The notes: generated from the sequence alone by a model not told the origin. A stretch of 64,000 nt of DNA from Parvibaculum sp039680535 (GCF_039680535.1 NZ_JBDKSS010000014.1:62001-126000), one strand, 5' to 3'; counted from the stretch's first letter, positions 34,478-43,963 are shown. A program made the numbers and translations.

Positions 34478-35563
34478 ATGAAGGCTGCCGTCTTACGCGA
34501 AACAAAGAAGCCCCTCGTCATCGAGAACGTTCAGATCAACAAGCCGGGCCCGCATGAGGTGCTGATCCGCACCGTTGCCGCAGGCGTCTGCCATTCCGAT
34601 CTGCACTTCCTCGAAGGCTCTTATCCCTATCCGCTTCCGGCGGTCCTCGGGCATGAAAGCGCAGGCGTCGTCGAGCAGGTCGGCTCCGAAGTCCATACCG
34701 TGAAGCCGGGCGACCATGTCATCACCTGCCTCTCGGCATATTGCGGCCATTGCGAGCATTGCCTGACGGGCCACATGTCGCGCTGCGTCAGCCCCGAGAC
34801 CAAGCGTCAGGCCGAAGAGGAGCCGCGCCTCTCGCAGAATGCGGGGACGATGAACCAGTTCCTCAACCTCTCGTCCTTTGCCGAATACATGCTCATTCAC
34901 GAGCATGCCTGCGTCTCGATCCGCAAGGACATGCCGCTCGACCGCGCCGCGCTCATCGGCTGCTCGGTGACGACCGGCGTCGGCGCGGTGATCCACACAT
35001 CGAATGTGCGCCCCGGTGAAACCGTTGCCGTCATCGGCTGCGGCGGTGTCGGCCTCGCGGCCATCAACGGTGCGGCCATCGCTGGCGCTGGCCGCATCAT
35101 CGCCATCGACATGCAGGGCTCCAAGCTCAACCTCGCCAAACAGTTCGGCGCGACCGACGTCATCAATCCGAAAGATGGCGACCCCGTGAAGCAGGTCATG
35201 GACATGACCAATGGCGGCGTCCATCACTCCTTCGAGGCCATCGGCATGAAGCAGACGGCCGAGCAGTCCTTCCGAATGCTCGCGCGCGGCGGCACGGCGA
35301 ATATCATCGGCATGATCCCGGTCGGCGTGAACATCGAACTTCACGGCGCGGACTTCCTCGGCGAGAAGAGAATCCAGGGCTCGCTCATGGGCTCGAACCG
35401 CTTCCCCGTCGACATGCCGCGCCTCGTCGATTTCTACATGGCGGGCAAGCTCAAGCTCGACGAAATGATTTCGCGTCGCCTGAAGCTCGAACAGATCAAC
35501 GAGGCTTTCGACGAGATGAAGCGCGGCGAACTCGCCCGTTCGGTCATCGTCTTCGACAGCTGA
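34478..35563 (+). CDS. Zinc-dependent alcohol dehydrogenase (MDR family)
   Basis: A 361-residue NAD-dependent medium-chain dehydrogenase of the zinc alcohol dehydrogenase type. Catalytic zinc ligands are Cys38 and His59-Glu60; the structural zinc loop has Cys89, Cys92, Cys95 and Cys103. The Rossmann motif VIGCGGVGLAA lies near residue 186, and IAIDM supplies the Asp that favours NAD. It starts at ATG 34478 with GGGAGGA seven bases upstream. A 660-codon open frame reaches upstream but runs antisense to the SEL1 gene and is not a fusion. Substrate unknown; a strong terminator follows. Confidence 0.93.
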   Translation: MKAAVLRETKKPLVIENVQINKPGPHEVLIRTVAAGVCHSDLHFLEGSYPYPLPAVLGHESAGVVEQVGSEVHTVKPGDHVITCLSAYCGHCEHCLTGHMSRCVSPETKRQAEEEPRLSQNAGTMNQFLNLSSFAEYMLIHEHACVSIRKDMPLDRAALIGCSVTTGVGAVIHTSNVRPGETVAVIGCGGVGLAAINGAAIAGAGRIIAIDMQGSKLNLAKQFGATDVINPKDGDPVKQVMDMTNGGVHHSFEAIGMKQTAEQSFRMLARGGTANIIGMIPVGVNIELHGADFLGEKRIQGSLMGSNRFPVDMPRLVDFYMAGKLKLDEMISRRLKLEQINEAFDEMKRGELARSVIVFDS

Positions 35564-35585
35564 TTTTCAGACTCAGGAACGAGAA

Positions 35586-35616
35586 GAGGCAGCCCGCGGG
35601 CTGCCTCCTTTGTTTT
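35586..35616 (+). terminator. Rho-independent terminator after alcohol dehydrogenase
   Basis: A perfect 11-base-pair palindrome (GAGGCAGCCCG and its complement, 35586-35607) is followed by CTTTGTTTT. It ends the dehydrogenase transcript 22 bases past the stop. The opposing lipoprotein gene ends 40 bases away, and the hairpin may serve both. Confidence 0.85.
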
Positions 35617-35645
35617 GCGCTCAGCCCCCCAACGGGCTCACAGTC

Positions 35646-36101
35646 CTAATTCGTAAGCGCAGCGGCCTTGTCGACGATTTTGGACGGCGGCTGCTTCGCG
35701 GGCTCGACGGCGGCCGAAGCGCCGTTTTGCGCGAGATTGATGTTCACGGTCGGCTCGTATTTGTTGTCCGAGCCGCTCGCCGAGTCGATCGCCCAGCCGA
35801 TGCCGCCGCCAAGGATGATATTGCCGACCGTCGCTCCGGCCACGTCGGAATGATTGACGTAGCTCGCCTTCTGATAGCCCTCTTTCGAGCACTCGATCAT
35901 GATGTCGTATTTGGTCTTGTCGATCTTCAGCGAACCCGGCGTCGGATCGATCTTGCCAAGGCTCTCGCCATGGCGCGTGAACTCGCAGGCGGCGCCAGGT
36001 GGCGTGGTATTCACGCTGATGCGCTGCGAAGTACCTTCGACCACGGTCGAGCAACCGGCGAGCGCCACCATGGCGCCGCCCAGAATCAGGATGCGTTTCA
36101 T
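35646..36101 (-). CDS. Small lipoprotein of unknown function
   Basis: A 151-residue lipoprotein. From ATG 36101 there is a signal with lipobox VALAGC (Cys17). The mature part has a PEGA-like beta pattern (ISVNTTPPGAACEFTRHGES, then GSLKIDKTKYDIMIECSKEGY) and a Gly-rich hydrophobic segment VGNIILGGGIGWAIDSASGS that could insert into a membrane. Proteins of this pattern are widespread in alphaproteobacteria without an assigned role. Three Cys including the lipid-bearing one are present. Confidence 0.85.
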   Translation of the reverse strand: MKRILILGGAMVALAGCSTVVEGTSQRISVNTTPPGAACEFTRHGESLGKIDPTPGSLKIDKTKYDIMIECSKEGYQKASYVNHSDVAGATVGNIILGGGIGWAIDSASGSDNKYEPTVNINLAQNGASAAVEPAKQPPSKIVDKAAALTN

Positions 36102-36193
36102 AAATTTCCCCAGTAAATGCCGCATATGCGGCCAGCCCAGGGAAATGCTAACGCCGGAGCGCCTGGATAAGCAACTACTCAGTAGACCGAAAT

Positions 36194-38938
36194 TCAGACT
36201 GCCCCATCGAGCATTTTTAGTGCGTCTGCAAACTTTGCCCGGGCCGCCTCGGCCTCGGCCTTCCGTTCACGTTGCTCTTCCACGACATGTTCCGGTGCCG
36301 AGGCGACGAATTTCTCGTTGGCGAGCTTCGCCGCGAGCTTCTCAATCTCTCCCTCGAGCTTGCCGATTTCCTTGGCCAGGCGGGCGGTCTCAGCCTTGAG
36401 GTCGACGAAGTCCGCAATCGGAAGAAGCACCGTCGCTTCATCGAGAACGAGCTGGAGCGAGCCCGCGGGCACCGTCTCCGACGTGTCGGCCGAGGCGAGG
36501 CGCGCAAGGCGCAGGATCAGGTCCTTGTGGCGCGCGAGACGCTCCAGGCTCTCCTGCGAAGCGCCCTTGATGAGCAGCGGAATCTTCGCGCCCGCCGGAA
36601 CGTTCATTTCGGCGCGCACCGAGCGAACATCGGAAATGAGGCGGATGACCCAGCCCATTTCGGCGTCGGCTTCCGCGTTGCCAAGGCTCGAAAGATTGGG
36701 CCATTCGGCCATGACGAGCAGAGTCTTGCGGGCTGGCCCCGCCGTCGTAGCCCAAAGCTCTTCGGTCATGAAGGGCATGAAGGGGTGCAGGATCAGCAGG
36801 ATCTGGTCGAGCACCCAGGCCGCCGTGGCGCGCGTTTCGGCCTTGGCGGATTCATCCGTTCCCAGAAGAAGCGGCTTGATGAATTCGAGATACCAGTCGC
36901 AGAACACGTTCCAGACGAAGCGGTAGATCGCGCCCGCCGCCTCGTTATAGCGGTAGCCTTCGATTTCTTCCGTGACCTTGGCCGCAACGCGCGCAACCTC
37001 GCCGACGATCCAGCGATTGACGGTCTGCGAAACGCGGGCCGGATCGAAATCTTCGATACGTGCGCATTCGTTCATCTCGCAGAAGCGCGCCGCGTTCCAG
37101 AGCTTGGTGCCGAAATTGCGATAGCCTTCGACGCGGTTCGTCGCGAGCTTGATGTCGCGGCCCTGCGCGGCCATCGCCGCCAGCGTGAAGCGCAGCGCAT
37201 CCGCGCCGTACTCGTCGATCAGCTTCAGCGGGTCGATGACGTTGCCCTTCGTCTTCGACATCTTCTGGCCCTTCTCGTCGCGGACCAGCGCATGGATGTA
37301 GACATCGCGGAACGGCACTTCGTCCATGACGTGCAGGCCCATCATCATCATGCGGGCGACCCAGAAGAAGATAATGTCGAAGCCGGTGACGAGCACATCG
37401 GTCTTGTAATAGCGCTTCAGCTCCGGCGTCTCGTCCGGCCAGCCGAGCGTCGAGAACGGCCAGAGCGCCGACGAGAACCAGGTGTCGAGCACGTCTTCGT
37501 CGCGCTTCAGGGCGACGCTCTTGCCGTAATGCTTTTCGGCGGCGGCCTGCGCCTCTTCCTCGCTATGCGCGACGAAGATTTCGCCATCCTCGGTATACCA
37601 GGCGGGAATGCGATGACCCCACCAGAGCTGGCGCGAAATGCACCAGGGCTGGATGTTGCGCATCCATTCGAAATAGGTCTTTTCCCAATTCTTCGGAACG
37701 AAGGTCGTTTCGCCGCGCTCGACCGCCGCGATTGCGGGCTTCGCGAGCGTTGCCGCGTCGACATACCACTGATCGGTGAGATAAGGCTCGATCACCGTCA
37801 TCTTCGACTTCTCGTCATGCGGCACCATGACGGTCTTGGGCTCGATGCGGTCGAGAAGTTCCAGCGCCTCGATGTCGGCAACGATCTTCTTGCGCGCGTC
37901 GAAGCGGTCGAGGCCGCGATAGGCCGCGGGCGCCTCGTCATTGATCCTGCCGTCCGCCGTCAGAATGTTGATCTGCGGCAGGCCGTGGCGCTTGCCGACT
38001 TCGAAGTCGTTGAAGTCGTGTGCGGGCGTGATCTTGACCGCGCCCGAGCCTTGCGTCGGGTCGGCGTGTTCGTCGAAGACGATCGGAATCCTGCGGCCGA
38101 CCAGCGGCAGGATGACATGCGCGCCCTTGAGGTGCTTGTAGCGTTCGTCTTCCGCATTCACCGCGACGGCGGTGTCGCCCAGCATGGTTTCCGGGCGCGT
38201 GGTCGCAACGATGATGTAGGGGCGATCCTCCCATGCGGTCGGCTTGCCCTCCTCGTCGAATTCGCTCGGATAGCGAACGGTCTTGCCGTCGGCGAGCGGA
38301 TAGCGGAAGTGCCAGAAATTGCCCTTCACCTCGATGTTCTCGACTTCGAGATCGGAAACGGCCGTCTGGAGCTTCGGGTCCCAGTTCACCAGCCGCTTGT
38401 CGCGGTAGATGAGGCCCTGAGCATGCAGCTCGACAAAGACCTTGGTGACGGCGCGCACCATCTGCTCGTCCGGCGCACCGCGCTCGCCAAGTGTGAAGCG
38501 TTCGCGGCTCCAGTCGCAGGAGGCGCCGAGGCGGCGAAGCTGGTTGATGATGCTGCCGCCCGATTCGCCCTTCCACTTCCAGACGCGCTCGATGAAGGCG
38601 TCCCGGCCCATGTCCCGGCGGTGGATATTCCCCTCGGCATCGAGCTGGCGCTCCACGATCATCTGGGTCGCGATGCCTGCATGGTCGAGGCCCGGCTGCC
38701 AGAGCACGTCCTTGCCGCGCATGCGCTCGAAGCGGATCAACACGTCCTGCAACGTGTTGTTGAGCGCATGGCCCATATGCAGGCTGCCGGTGACGTTCGG
38801 CGGCGGAATGACGATGCTGTAGGGCTTGGCGCCCGCCGCCACCCGCTCGGGGTTGCCCGCCTTGAAGGCGCCGCTCTCTTCCCACTGGCGGTAGAGGCGT
38901 TCTTCGACGTCCTTGGGGCTGAATGTCTTCTCGAGCAT
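36194..38938 (-). CDS. valS: Valyl-tRNA synthetase
   Basis: ValS charges tRNA-Val and edits misactivated threonine. The 914-residue class I enzyme has HIGH-type motif PPPNVTGSLHMGHALNNTLQ near residue 45, the editing domain with TTRPETMLGDTAVAV, the KMSKTKGNVIDP loop, and a C-terminal coiled coil (AETARLAKEIGKLEGEIEKL). I start at the ATG of MLEKTFSP; an upstream extension of 45 codons is rejected. It lies behind popZ, the order known from Caulobacter and relatives. Confidence 0.97.
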   Translation of the reverse strand: MLEKTFSPKDVEERLYRQWEESGAFKAGNPERVAAGAKPYSIVIPPPNVTGSLHMGHALNNTLQDVLIRFERMRGKDVLWQPGLDHAGIATQMIVERQLDAEGNIHRRDMGRDAFIERVWKWKGESGGSIINQLRRLGASCDWSRERFTLGERGAPDEQMVRAVTKVFVELHAQGLIYRDKRLVNWDPKLQTAVSDLEVENIEVKGNFWHFRYPLADGKTVRYPSEFDEEGKPTAWEDRPYIIVATTRPETMLGDTAVAVNAEDERYKHLKGAHVILPLVGRRIPIVFDEHADPTQGSGAVKITPAHDFNDFEVGKRHGLPQINILTADGRINDEAPAAYRGLDRFDARKKIVADIEALELLDRIEPKTVMVPHDEKSKMTVIEPYLTDQWYVDAATLAKPAIAAVERGETTFVPKNWEKTYFEWMRNIQPWCISRQLWWGHRIPAWYTEDGEIFVAHSEEEAQAAAEKHYGKSVALKRDEDVLDTWFSSALWPFSTLGWPDETPELKRYYKTDVLVTGFDIIFFWVARMMMMGLHVMDEVPFRDVYIHALVRDEKGQKMSKTKGNVIDPLKLIDEYGADALRFTLAAMAAQGRDIKLATNRVEGYRNFGTKLWNAARFCEMNECARIEDFDPARVSQTVNRWIVGEVARVAAKVTEEIEGYRYNEAAGAIYRFVWNVFCDWYLEFIKPLLLGTDESAKAETRATAAWVLDQILLILHPFMPFMTEELWATTAGPARKTLLVMAEWPNLSSLGNAEADAEMGWVIRLISDVRSVRAEMNVPAGAKIPLLIKGASQESLERLARHKDLILRLARLASADTSETVPAGSLQLVLDEATVLLPIADFVDLKAETARLAKEIGKLEGEIEKLAAKLANEKFVASAPEHVVEEQRERKAEAEAARAKFADALKMLDGAV

Positions 38939-39157
38939 GGGAATGGGTCCGGGGGGAGTTCGGCGCGGGGCACTTTTCGGGGGCCTCCGGCCGGAAAATT
39001 GGGAACTAAAGGCGCGGAATACCGCCGTCTTACAGCAGGTGCCGCCCCCGGCCAAGCGCCGAAAGCAGGGCAAAACGCGCCAGCCCGGCCAAATGCCTAA
39101 AGCGGCGGGCCCTTCAGGGAGACCGCCGCAAGGCTCCGGACTCGAAGGCAGGCGGCG

Positions 39158-39928
39158 TCAGCGGTGGCCGCGGGCCACGCGCTCGATTTCCTCGCGTACC
39201 AGCCGCTCCACGAGCGGCGGCAGGTTCTGATCGAGCCATTCCTTCAGCATCGGCTTCAGCAGGTCCGCGACCAGATCCTCGATCGTGCGGGAGGTGCCGG
39301 ACGAGCTCATGAACGAGCTGGCCAAGGCCCCGAAAGCCGCCGAAGCGGCACCGGCGGCGTCGCTCGACAACAGGCCGGACGGAGCCGGGGCTGCAGGCTG
39401 GGAGGTATAGGACGGAGCTGGAGTCGGTTGCGCGTTCATCACGGGCTCGCCAAAAGCAATGTCTTCGTCAGTTTCGTCGTAAATCGGCTCGGCAGCGGGC
39501 TCCGGCTCATGCGGCATGTGCGGCGCCTCATAAGCCGCCGGAGCGGGTTCTGCATAGACCGGTTCAGGAATATATTCCGGCTCGGCTTCAGCGACCGGTT
39601 CCGGCGCATAAGCCGCTTCGGACGCATAGACCGGCTCGGACAGGGGGACCGGCTCGGACAGCGGCGCGCTCGCCTCGATGAGAGGTTCGTCCTCGGACAG
39701 CGGCTCGGTCAATTCGAGGATGTCTTCTTCGAATTCCTCTTCTTCCGCCTCGAATTCTTCTTCGAACTCGGGCTCCAGAGGCTCCTCAACGGGCGCGGGC
39801 GGCGGCGGCGGGGTCGCCTCGGCCACCTCCTCTGCCTCGTTACTGCCCGTATCCTCGGAGATGATCCGGCGAATGGAGGCGAGAATCTCCTCCATTGTCG
39901 GTTCTTGTGCCGGGCCTTGATTGCTCAT
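39158..39928 (-). CDS. popZ: Polar organizing protein PopZ
   Basis: PopZ self-assembles at the cell pole and anchors the ParB-centromere complex. The 256-residue protein shows the three known parts: the N-terminal helix PTMEEILASIRRIISED (residues 11-27) that binds partners, a long Pro/Glu/Asp-rich disordered middle (about 30-175), and the C-terminal oligomerisation region RTIEDLVADLLKPMLKEWLD followed by LVERLVREEIERVARG. The middle is longer and richer in Tyr-Pro-Glu repeats than the Caulobacter protein. It sits directly upstream of valS. Confidence 0.93.
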   Translation of the reverse strand: MSNQGPAQEPTMEEILASIRRIISEDTGSNEAEEVAEATPPPPPAPVEEPLEPEFEEEFEAEEEEFEEDILELTEPLSEDEPLIEASAPLSEPVPLSEPVYASEAAYAPEPVAEAEPEYIPEPVYAEPAPAAYEAPHMPHEPEPAAEPIYDETDEDIAFGEPVMNAQPTPAPSYTSQPAAPAPSGLLSSDAAGAASAAFGALASSFMSSSGTSRTIEDLVADLLKPMLKEWLDQNLPPLVERLVREEIERVARGHR

Positions 39929-40045
39929 ACTGCGTCCTGCCAGTCCTCGGTCGCTACTTCAACCTGCTTACCAGACAAAAGCTTAGGAGATGTTGACAGC
40001 AAAAGCCAACATGCCCCGGTCAGGAAACGTAGTTAAATAACGCGT

Positions 40046-41467
40046 TTATTGCCCGTCGTCCCCGGCGGTGCCGAAGCCGATCCACTTGTCGCGCACCTCG
40101 TCGGCATTCACCTGCGGGTCATAATATTTAACCGGCAGTTGAAGCTGACGGGCCGTGAGCTGCCCCGTCGCTGCCAGCAGGTTGTAGGATGCGACCACCT
40201 CATCGCGTTCCGCGCTGACGAGAGTGACGCGGGCGTTGAGCAGTTCCTGCTCGGCGTTCAACACGTCGAGCGTGGTCTGCGATCCGACCTGCTCTTCCTG
40301 CTTCACGCCTTCCAGCGCGATCTCGTTCGCCTTCACCTGCTCCTGGCTCGAAACGATGTTCGAGCGCGCGGCGAGAAGTTGTTCCCATGCGTCGCGAACG
40401 GCCTCGTCGACCAGACGCTGCACCGAGGCGATCTGCATCAGGGCGGCGCTCGCCTGCTCCTTCGCGGCGCGGACCTTGGAATATTCGGCACCGCTCTGAT
40501 AGAGCGGAATGGTGAGCACGCCCATGATCGAGCTCTCGTCGCTCGTCCGAACGGTCGCGCTGGACAGCGCGCTCGACGAGGGATCGCGCGCATACTGGTA
40601 CTGCGCCTGAACGTCGAAGGTCGGCAGCAGCGCGCCCTTGGCAACCGAAACGGCAGCGCGGCTCGCGGCCTCGCTCGCGCGCGCGGCCTTGAGGTCGGGA
40701 TTGTTGCGCTCCGCATAGGCGCGCGCCTGATCCTCGCTCTGGGGCAGATTGGCCACCGCCGCCGGCTTCACGAGATCTGCAGGACCATGCCCCACGATCT
40801 TTTCGTAGGAGGCGCGGCTCGCGGTCAGTTGCGCTTCTGCCTGACGAAGGCCGGTCTTCGCGCCGCTCAACCGAGCTTCGGACTGGGCGACGTCCGTGCG
40901 CGTCAGCTCTCCGACGCGGAAGCGGTCCTGCGTCTGCTCGAGCTGGCGCTTCAGCACTTCGACGTTGTTCTTGTTCAGATCGACGACGCCCTGATCGCGG
41001 ATCACATTCATGTAGGCGGCAACCGCGTTCAGCAGCGTCGCCTGCTCGGCGCTGAGCAGCGAATTCTGTCCGGCCTCGACCACGTGCTCGGCCTGCGCCG
41101 TCGAATTGACCGTACGGCCGCCCGCGAAGAGGTTCTCGCTCAGCGTCACGCTGCCGGTCAGGGGACGGGAATTTGCGTCGAGACTCGCACCGGCTGGCGC
41201 CTTGAGATTCGCGCGCGAGCGCGTGGCGGCATAGGTGCCCTGCGCGGTCACTGTCGGGCGCCATCCGGCGAGCGCCTGCGGCACCTGCTCGTCCGTCGCA
41301 CGCTGCTGCGCGCGCTGCGACTGCAGATCGGGATTGCTCTGGTAGGCCGCGGATAGCGCATCCACGAGGTTCTCAGCCGAGGCGAAAGGCGCCATGACCG
41401 TCAAGGCCAGCGCACTCGCACCGCCGAGAGCCATCAGCTTCACGGAAGCCCCAAGGGATCGTTTCAT
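40046..41467 (-). CDS. tolC: TolC family outer membrane efflux protein
   Basis: TolC forms the outer-membrane channel and periplasmic tunnel of type I secretion and efflux pumps. In 473 residues from ATG 41467 there is a signal peptide (cleavage after FASA), two repeated OEP domains with coiled-coil helices (YQSNPDLQSQRAQQRATDEQ and its second-half counterpart ERNNPDLKAARASEAASRAA), and motifs YAATRSR and QYARDPSS in strands. No pump or adaptor gene is adjacent, so it probably serves several systems. It is followed upstream by the second PIMT gene. Confidence 0.95.
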   Translation of the reverse strand: MKRSLGASVKLMALGGASALALTVMAPFASAENLVDALSAAYQSNPDLQSQRAQQRATDEQVPQALAGWRPTVTAQGTYAATRSRANLKAPAGASLDANSRPLTGSVTLSENLFAGGRTVNSTAQAEHVVEAGQNSLLSAEQATLLNAVAAYMNVIRDQGVVDLNKNNVEVLKRQLEQTQDRFRVGELTRTDVAQSEARLSGAKTGLRQAEAQLTASRASYEKIVGHGPADLVKPAAVANLPQSEDQARAYAERNNPDLKAARASEAASRAAVSVAKGALLPTFDVQAQYQYARDPSSSALSSATVRTSDESSIMGVLTIPLYQSGAEYSKVRAAKEQASAALMQIASVQRLVDEAVRDAWEQLLAARSNIVSSQEQVKANEIALEGVKQEEQVGSQTTLDVLNAEQELLNARVTLVSAERDEVVASYNLLAATGQLTARQLQLPVKYYDPQVNADEVRDKWIGFGTAGDDGQ

Positions 41468-41664
41468 CGTTTTGCCTCTCCGCAAAGCGGGGCCGAGCCC
41501 CTCTACGCAAACGCGATTGGTATCTGATCTAGTTCCGGCAAGGTACAGATATGATCGGTCGCGGCCAAGTGTCAGTTGAGCACAGGGCTTTTACTGTCAA
41601 ATTGCTGTTATCACTCACGAATCGGAGCTTTGCGAGGTTTGGCACCTCCGCTCCGGGCCGCCGC

Positions 41665-42330
41665 TCAGAAGACGAAGCTTTCCGCGACTTCGAAGCCTGG
41701 AAGGGCATGCACCTTGGCGTCGAAGGCAACGCGGCTGCTGACCGCGCCATGGGCACGAATGAAGATACGGGCATGCGCCGCGGGGCCCTGACCTGTGACG
41801 ACGACCAGACGGCCGCCATCCTTGAGCTGGCTCAGAAGATTCTCCGGTGCCGCCGGCGTCGCACCGCTGAGGAAGATCACGTCGTAGGGACCGGCCTTCG
41901 CATAGCCGTCGCCGAGACCGCCGGTCACCACCGTCACATTGGATGCTCCCGCTTCGGCCAGATTCGCCGAGGCGGCTGCGGCCAGCGCTTCATCGACTTC
42001 GAGCGCAACGACCGATTTGGCGAGGCGCGCGAGAACCGCCGACGAATAGCCCGTGCCGGCGCCGATATCGAGAACATGGTCGGTTTCCTGCACGTCGGCC
42101 AGCTGGGCGAGCTTCGCGAAGGCGCGGGGCTGCATCAGGTAGCGTCCGGCGCCCTGCCCTTCGTCGAGCCGAACGTCTTCATCCATGTAGGCGACGCCCC
42201 GGCGCTCGGCGGGAACGAACTGTTCGCGCGGCACGGCGCTCATGGCGGCGATCAGCCGGGCATCCGTCACGGCGTTACAACGCACCTGGTTCTCGACCAT
42301 ATTGATGCGGGCGGCGGCAAAATCGGTCAT
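41665..42330 (-). CDS. PIMT-family methyltransferase with diverged substrate loop
   Basis: A 221-residue protein homologous to protein-L-isoaspartate methyltransferase. The AdoMet site VLDIGAGTGYSSAVLARL (near residue 85) is intact. The substrate loop that reads GQTISQPFIVAYM in the orthodox Pcm of this window reads GQGAGRYLMQPRAFAKL here, so isoaspartate repair is not assured. It stands upstream of tolC on the same strand with a 197-base gap, an arrangement shared by relatives. Annotation as a second repair enzyme should be treated with care. Confidence 0.85.
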   Translation of the reverse strand: MTDFAAARINMVENQVRCNAVTDARLIAAMSAVPREQFVPAERRGVAYMDEDVRLDEGQGAGRYLMQPRAFAKLAQLADVQETDHVLDIGAGTGYSSAVLARLAKSVVALEVDEALAAAASANLAEAGASNVTVVTGGLGDGYAKAGPYDVIFLSGATPAAPENLLSQLKDGGRLVVVTGQGPAAHARIFIRAHGAVSSRVAFDAKVHALPGFEVAESFVF

Positions 42331-42490
42331 GGGGAGGCATCCTGAGGCGAGATGGGCCGCCGGGGCCCTGTGGGCCGCCGGGCGGAGTCATTGGACGCGT
42401 TTATAAGGCTCCCCGTCCGCAAACTCAATTCGCGATGCGAAAACCGATCCGGAGGCGCCTTGCGGGGCGGCTCGGCCCATTTTGAAAGGC

Positions 42491-42512
42491 TCACACCCCC
42501 CAACCGGTGTGA
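42491..42512. repeat. Inverted repeat upstream of tRNA-Cys
   Basis: TCACACC and GGTGTGA form a perfect seven-base-pair stem with an eight-base loop, some 20 bases before the tRNA-Cys promoter. No T run follows. It may be an operator or a stray hairpin. Confidence 0.4.
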
Positions 42513-42530
42513 ATCAGCCTCGAATGTGCA

Positions 42531-42559
42531 TTGTCTGTCTGGCGGGGAGTTGCTATACC
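42531..42559 (+). promoter_or_regulatory. Promoter of tRNA-Cys
   Basis: A -35 element TTGTCT (42531-42536) and a -10 element TATACC (42554-42559) are separated by 17 bases. The mature tRNA begins 17 bases downstream. Spacing and sequence fit a housekeeping sigma promoter. Confidence 0.6.
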
Positions 42560-42575
42560 CCGGCCTGTCTAGGAT

Positions 42576-42649
42576 GGCCACGTGGCGGAGTGGTTACGCG
42601 CCGGACTGCAAATCCGTTTACCCCGGTTCGATTCCGGGCGTGGCCTCCA
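42576..42649 (+). tRNA. tRNA-Cys (GCA)
   Basis: A complete cloverleaf of 74 bases including the encoded CCA end. The acceptor stem pairs GGCCACG with CGTGGCC, the discriminator is T, and the T arm contains GGTTCGATTCC. The anticodon GCA occupies 42608-42610 in the loop CTGCAAA, so it reads cysteine codons. Confidence 0.95.
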
Positions 42650-42670
42650 GATATTCCCCTGCATGACGTT

Positions 42671-43963
42671 TCAGCGTTGCCGGCTGTTGTGAGCCAATGA
42701 GCCCGGCCGCGTTCCGCCGCCTGCCTTGCGTGCGAGAATCACGCCCCAGATCATGCCGAAGAGCAGATAGATGTGGCGCCAGTTCTCGATGTCGATGATG
42801 AAGGCTTCCGCCATGTGGCCGACCACGCAGGCATAGGCGACGATCAGATATTCCTGGCCCGGGCCCGCGACGAACGAGGTGCGCCAGCCCCGCCGCAAGG
42901 TCAGAAGCACAAAGCCGATAAAGGACAGGCCGGAGAGAAAGCCGCCTGCCACCAGCACGTGCAGGTAGACGTTATGTGTGTCCAGCCTGTTCAGCTTCGC
43001 CCACTGGTTGGGTCCGAGGCCGAGGGGATTTTCGAGCGTCTTCACGAAGGCGCGCTTCTGGCTTTCGAAGCGGCCCTGCTCGCCGACGTCATAATCCTGA
43101 ACGAGCATGGCTCGCTCCTTGAAGAGTGCCTGCACCTGCGGAGTCGAAAGCGCCGCCGCGAGCATGCCGACGACGAGAACGCCCATCACCGCCGCGGAGA
43201 CGATCAGCCGCATCGACTGGCGGGCCGATTTCGACGTCGCGAGCGTCAGGCCGAGAAACACTGCGCTTGAGAGGACGAGCGAGCCCCATGCGCCGCGCGA
43301 AAAGCTCAGGAACACACCGAGAAGCAGAACCCCGACGCCGGGCGCAAGCAACAGCGCCCGCATGCTCCGCGCCATGCTGAGCCGCTGCGCGAGATAGATC
43401 GTCGGCGGAATGAGGAAGGGCCCGAAGACGTTCGGATCGTTGAAGGTGCCTGTCGCGCGCCCCATCGCCAGATAGTCGTCCGCATTCGGCATCACATCGA
43501 AATAGGCCGCGATGGCGATGACCGAGACGATGACGCCGCCGATAGCCCACGCATTCAGCAGAAGCGGCAAACGCCTGCCGGGGTCCTCGTAGACGAAGGA
43601 CGAGAAGAAGATGAAGGCGCAGACCTGATAGCCGCTGACCGTCAGCGCATCCTGCACCAGGTCCATATAGGGCGCCGAAACGCCGCCGAGGATATAGCCG
43701 ATGAGCACCAGCCCCCACAGAAGCGCGGGCCAGGCCATGCCCCGCGGCAGCTTGAGGCCGAGCAGGAAGAAGAGCGCCATGCAGCCAATGAGCAGAAGAT
43801 CATAGGGCACCGGCTGGCTCTCGCCCGCCTTGCTCTTCTGATAGAAGCTCCCGACGATGACGAGGAAGAGAGCGATTTCTCCGATGCGCCGCCCCCATCG
43901 GCTGGCGGCGGAGGCAATGGGCATATGAGTGTCGATGGCAAAACCGTTCATGGCGCCATCCAT
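42671..43963 (-). CDS. O-antigen ligase/Wzy-type polymerase family membrane protein
   Basis: A 430-residue protein with about ten to twelve membrane helices and a large loop. The Wzy_C signature is seen as LGVFLSFSRGAWGSLVLSS, followed by the periplasmic loop with GRFESQKRAFVKTLENPLGLGPNQW and DTHNVYLHVLVAGGFLSGL, the conserved His-containing block. The family joins or polymerises lipid-linked repeat units outside the inner membrane. Its start overlaps the end of the sugar-phosphate transferase gene by one base (TGATG), making it the last gene of a four-gene operon. HfsC of Caulobacter is a functional analogue. Confidence 0.88.
   Translation of the reverse strand: MDGAMNGFAIDTHMPIASAASRWGRRIGEIALFLVIVGSFYQKSKAGESQPVPYDLLLIGCMALFFLLGLKLPRGMAWPALLWGLVLIGYILGGVSAPYMDLVQDALTVSGYQVCAFIFFSSFVYEDPGRRLPLLLNAWAIGGVIVSVIAIAAYFDVMPNADDYLAMGRATGTFNDPNVFGPFLIPPTIYLAQRLSMARSMRALLLAPGVGVLLLGVFLSFSRGAWGSLVLSSAVFLGLTLATSKSARQSMRLIVSAAVMGVLVVGMLAAALSTPQVQALFKERAMLVQDYDVGEQGRFESQKRAFVKTLENPLGLGPNQWAKLNRLDTHNVYLHVLVAGGFLSGLSFIGFVLLTLRRGWRTSFVAGPGQEYLIVAYACVVGHMAEAFIIDIENWRHIYLLFGMIWGVILARKAGGGTRPGSLAHNSRQR

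Noticed and set aside
36272..39100. A 942-codon open frame antisense to valS
   Set aside because: It mirrors the conserved ValS gene in GC-rich DNA, has no recognisable domain and no ribosome site. Long antisense frames are expected at this base composition.
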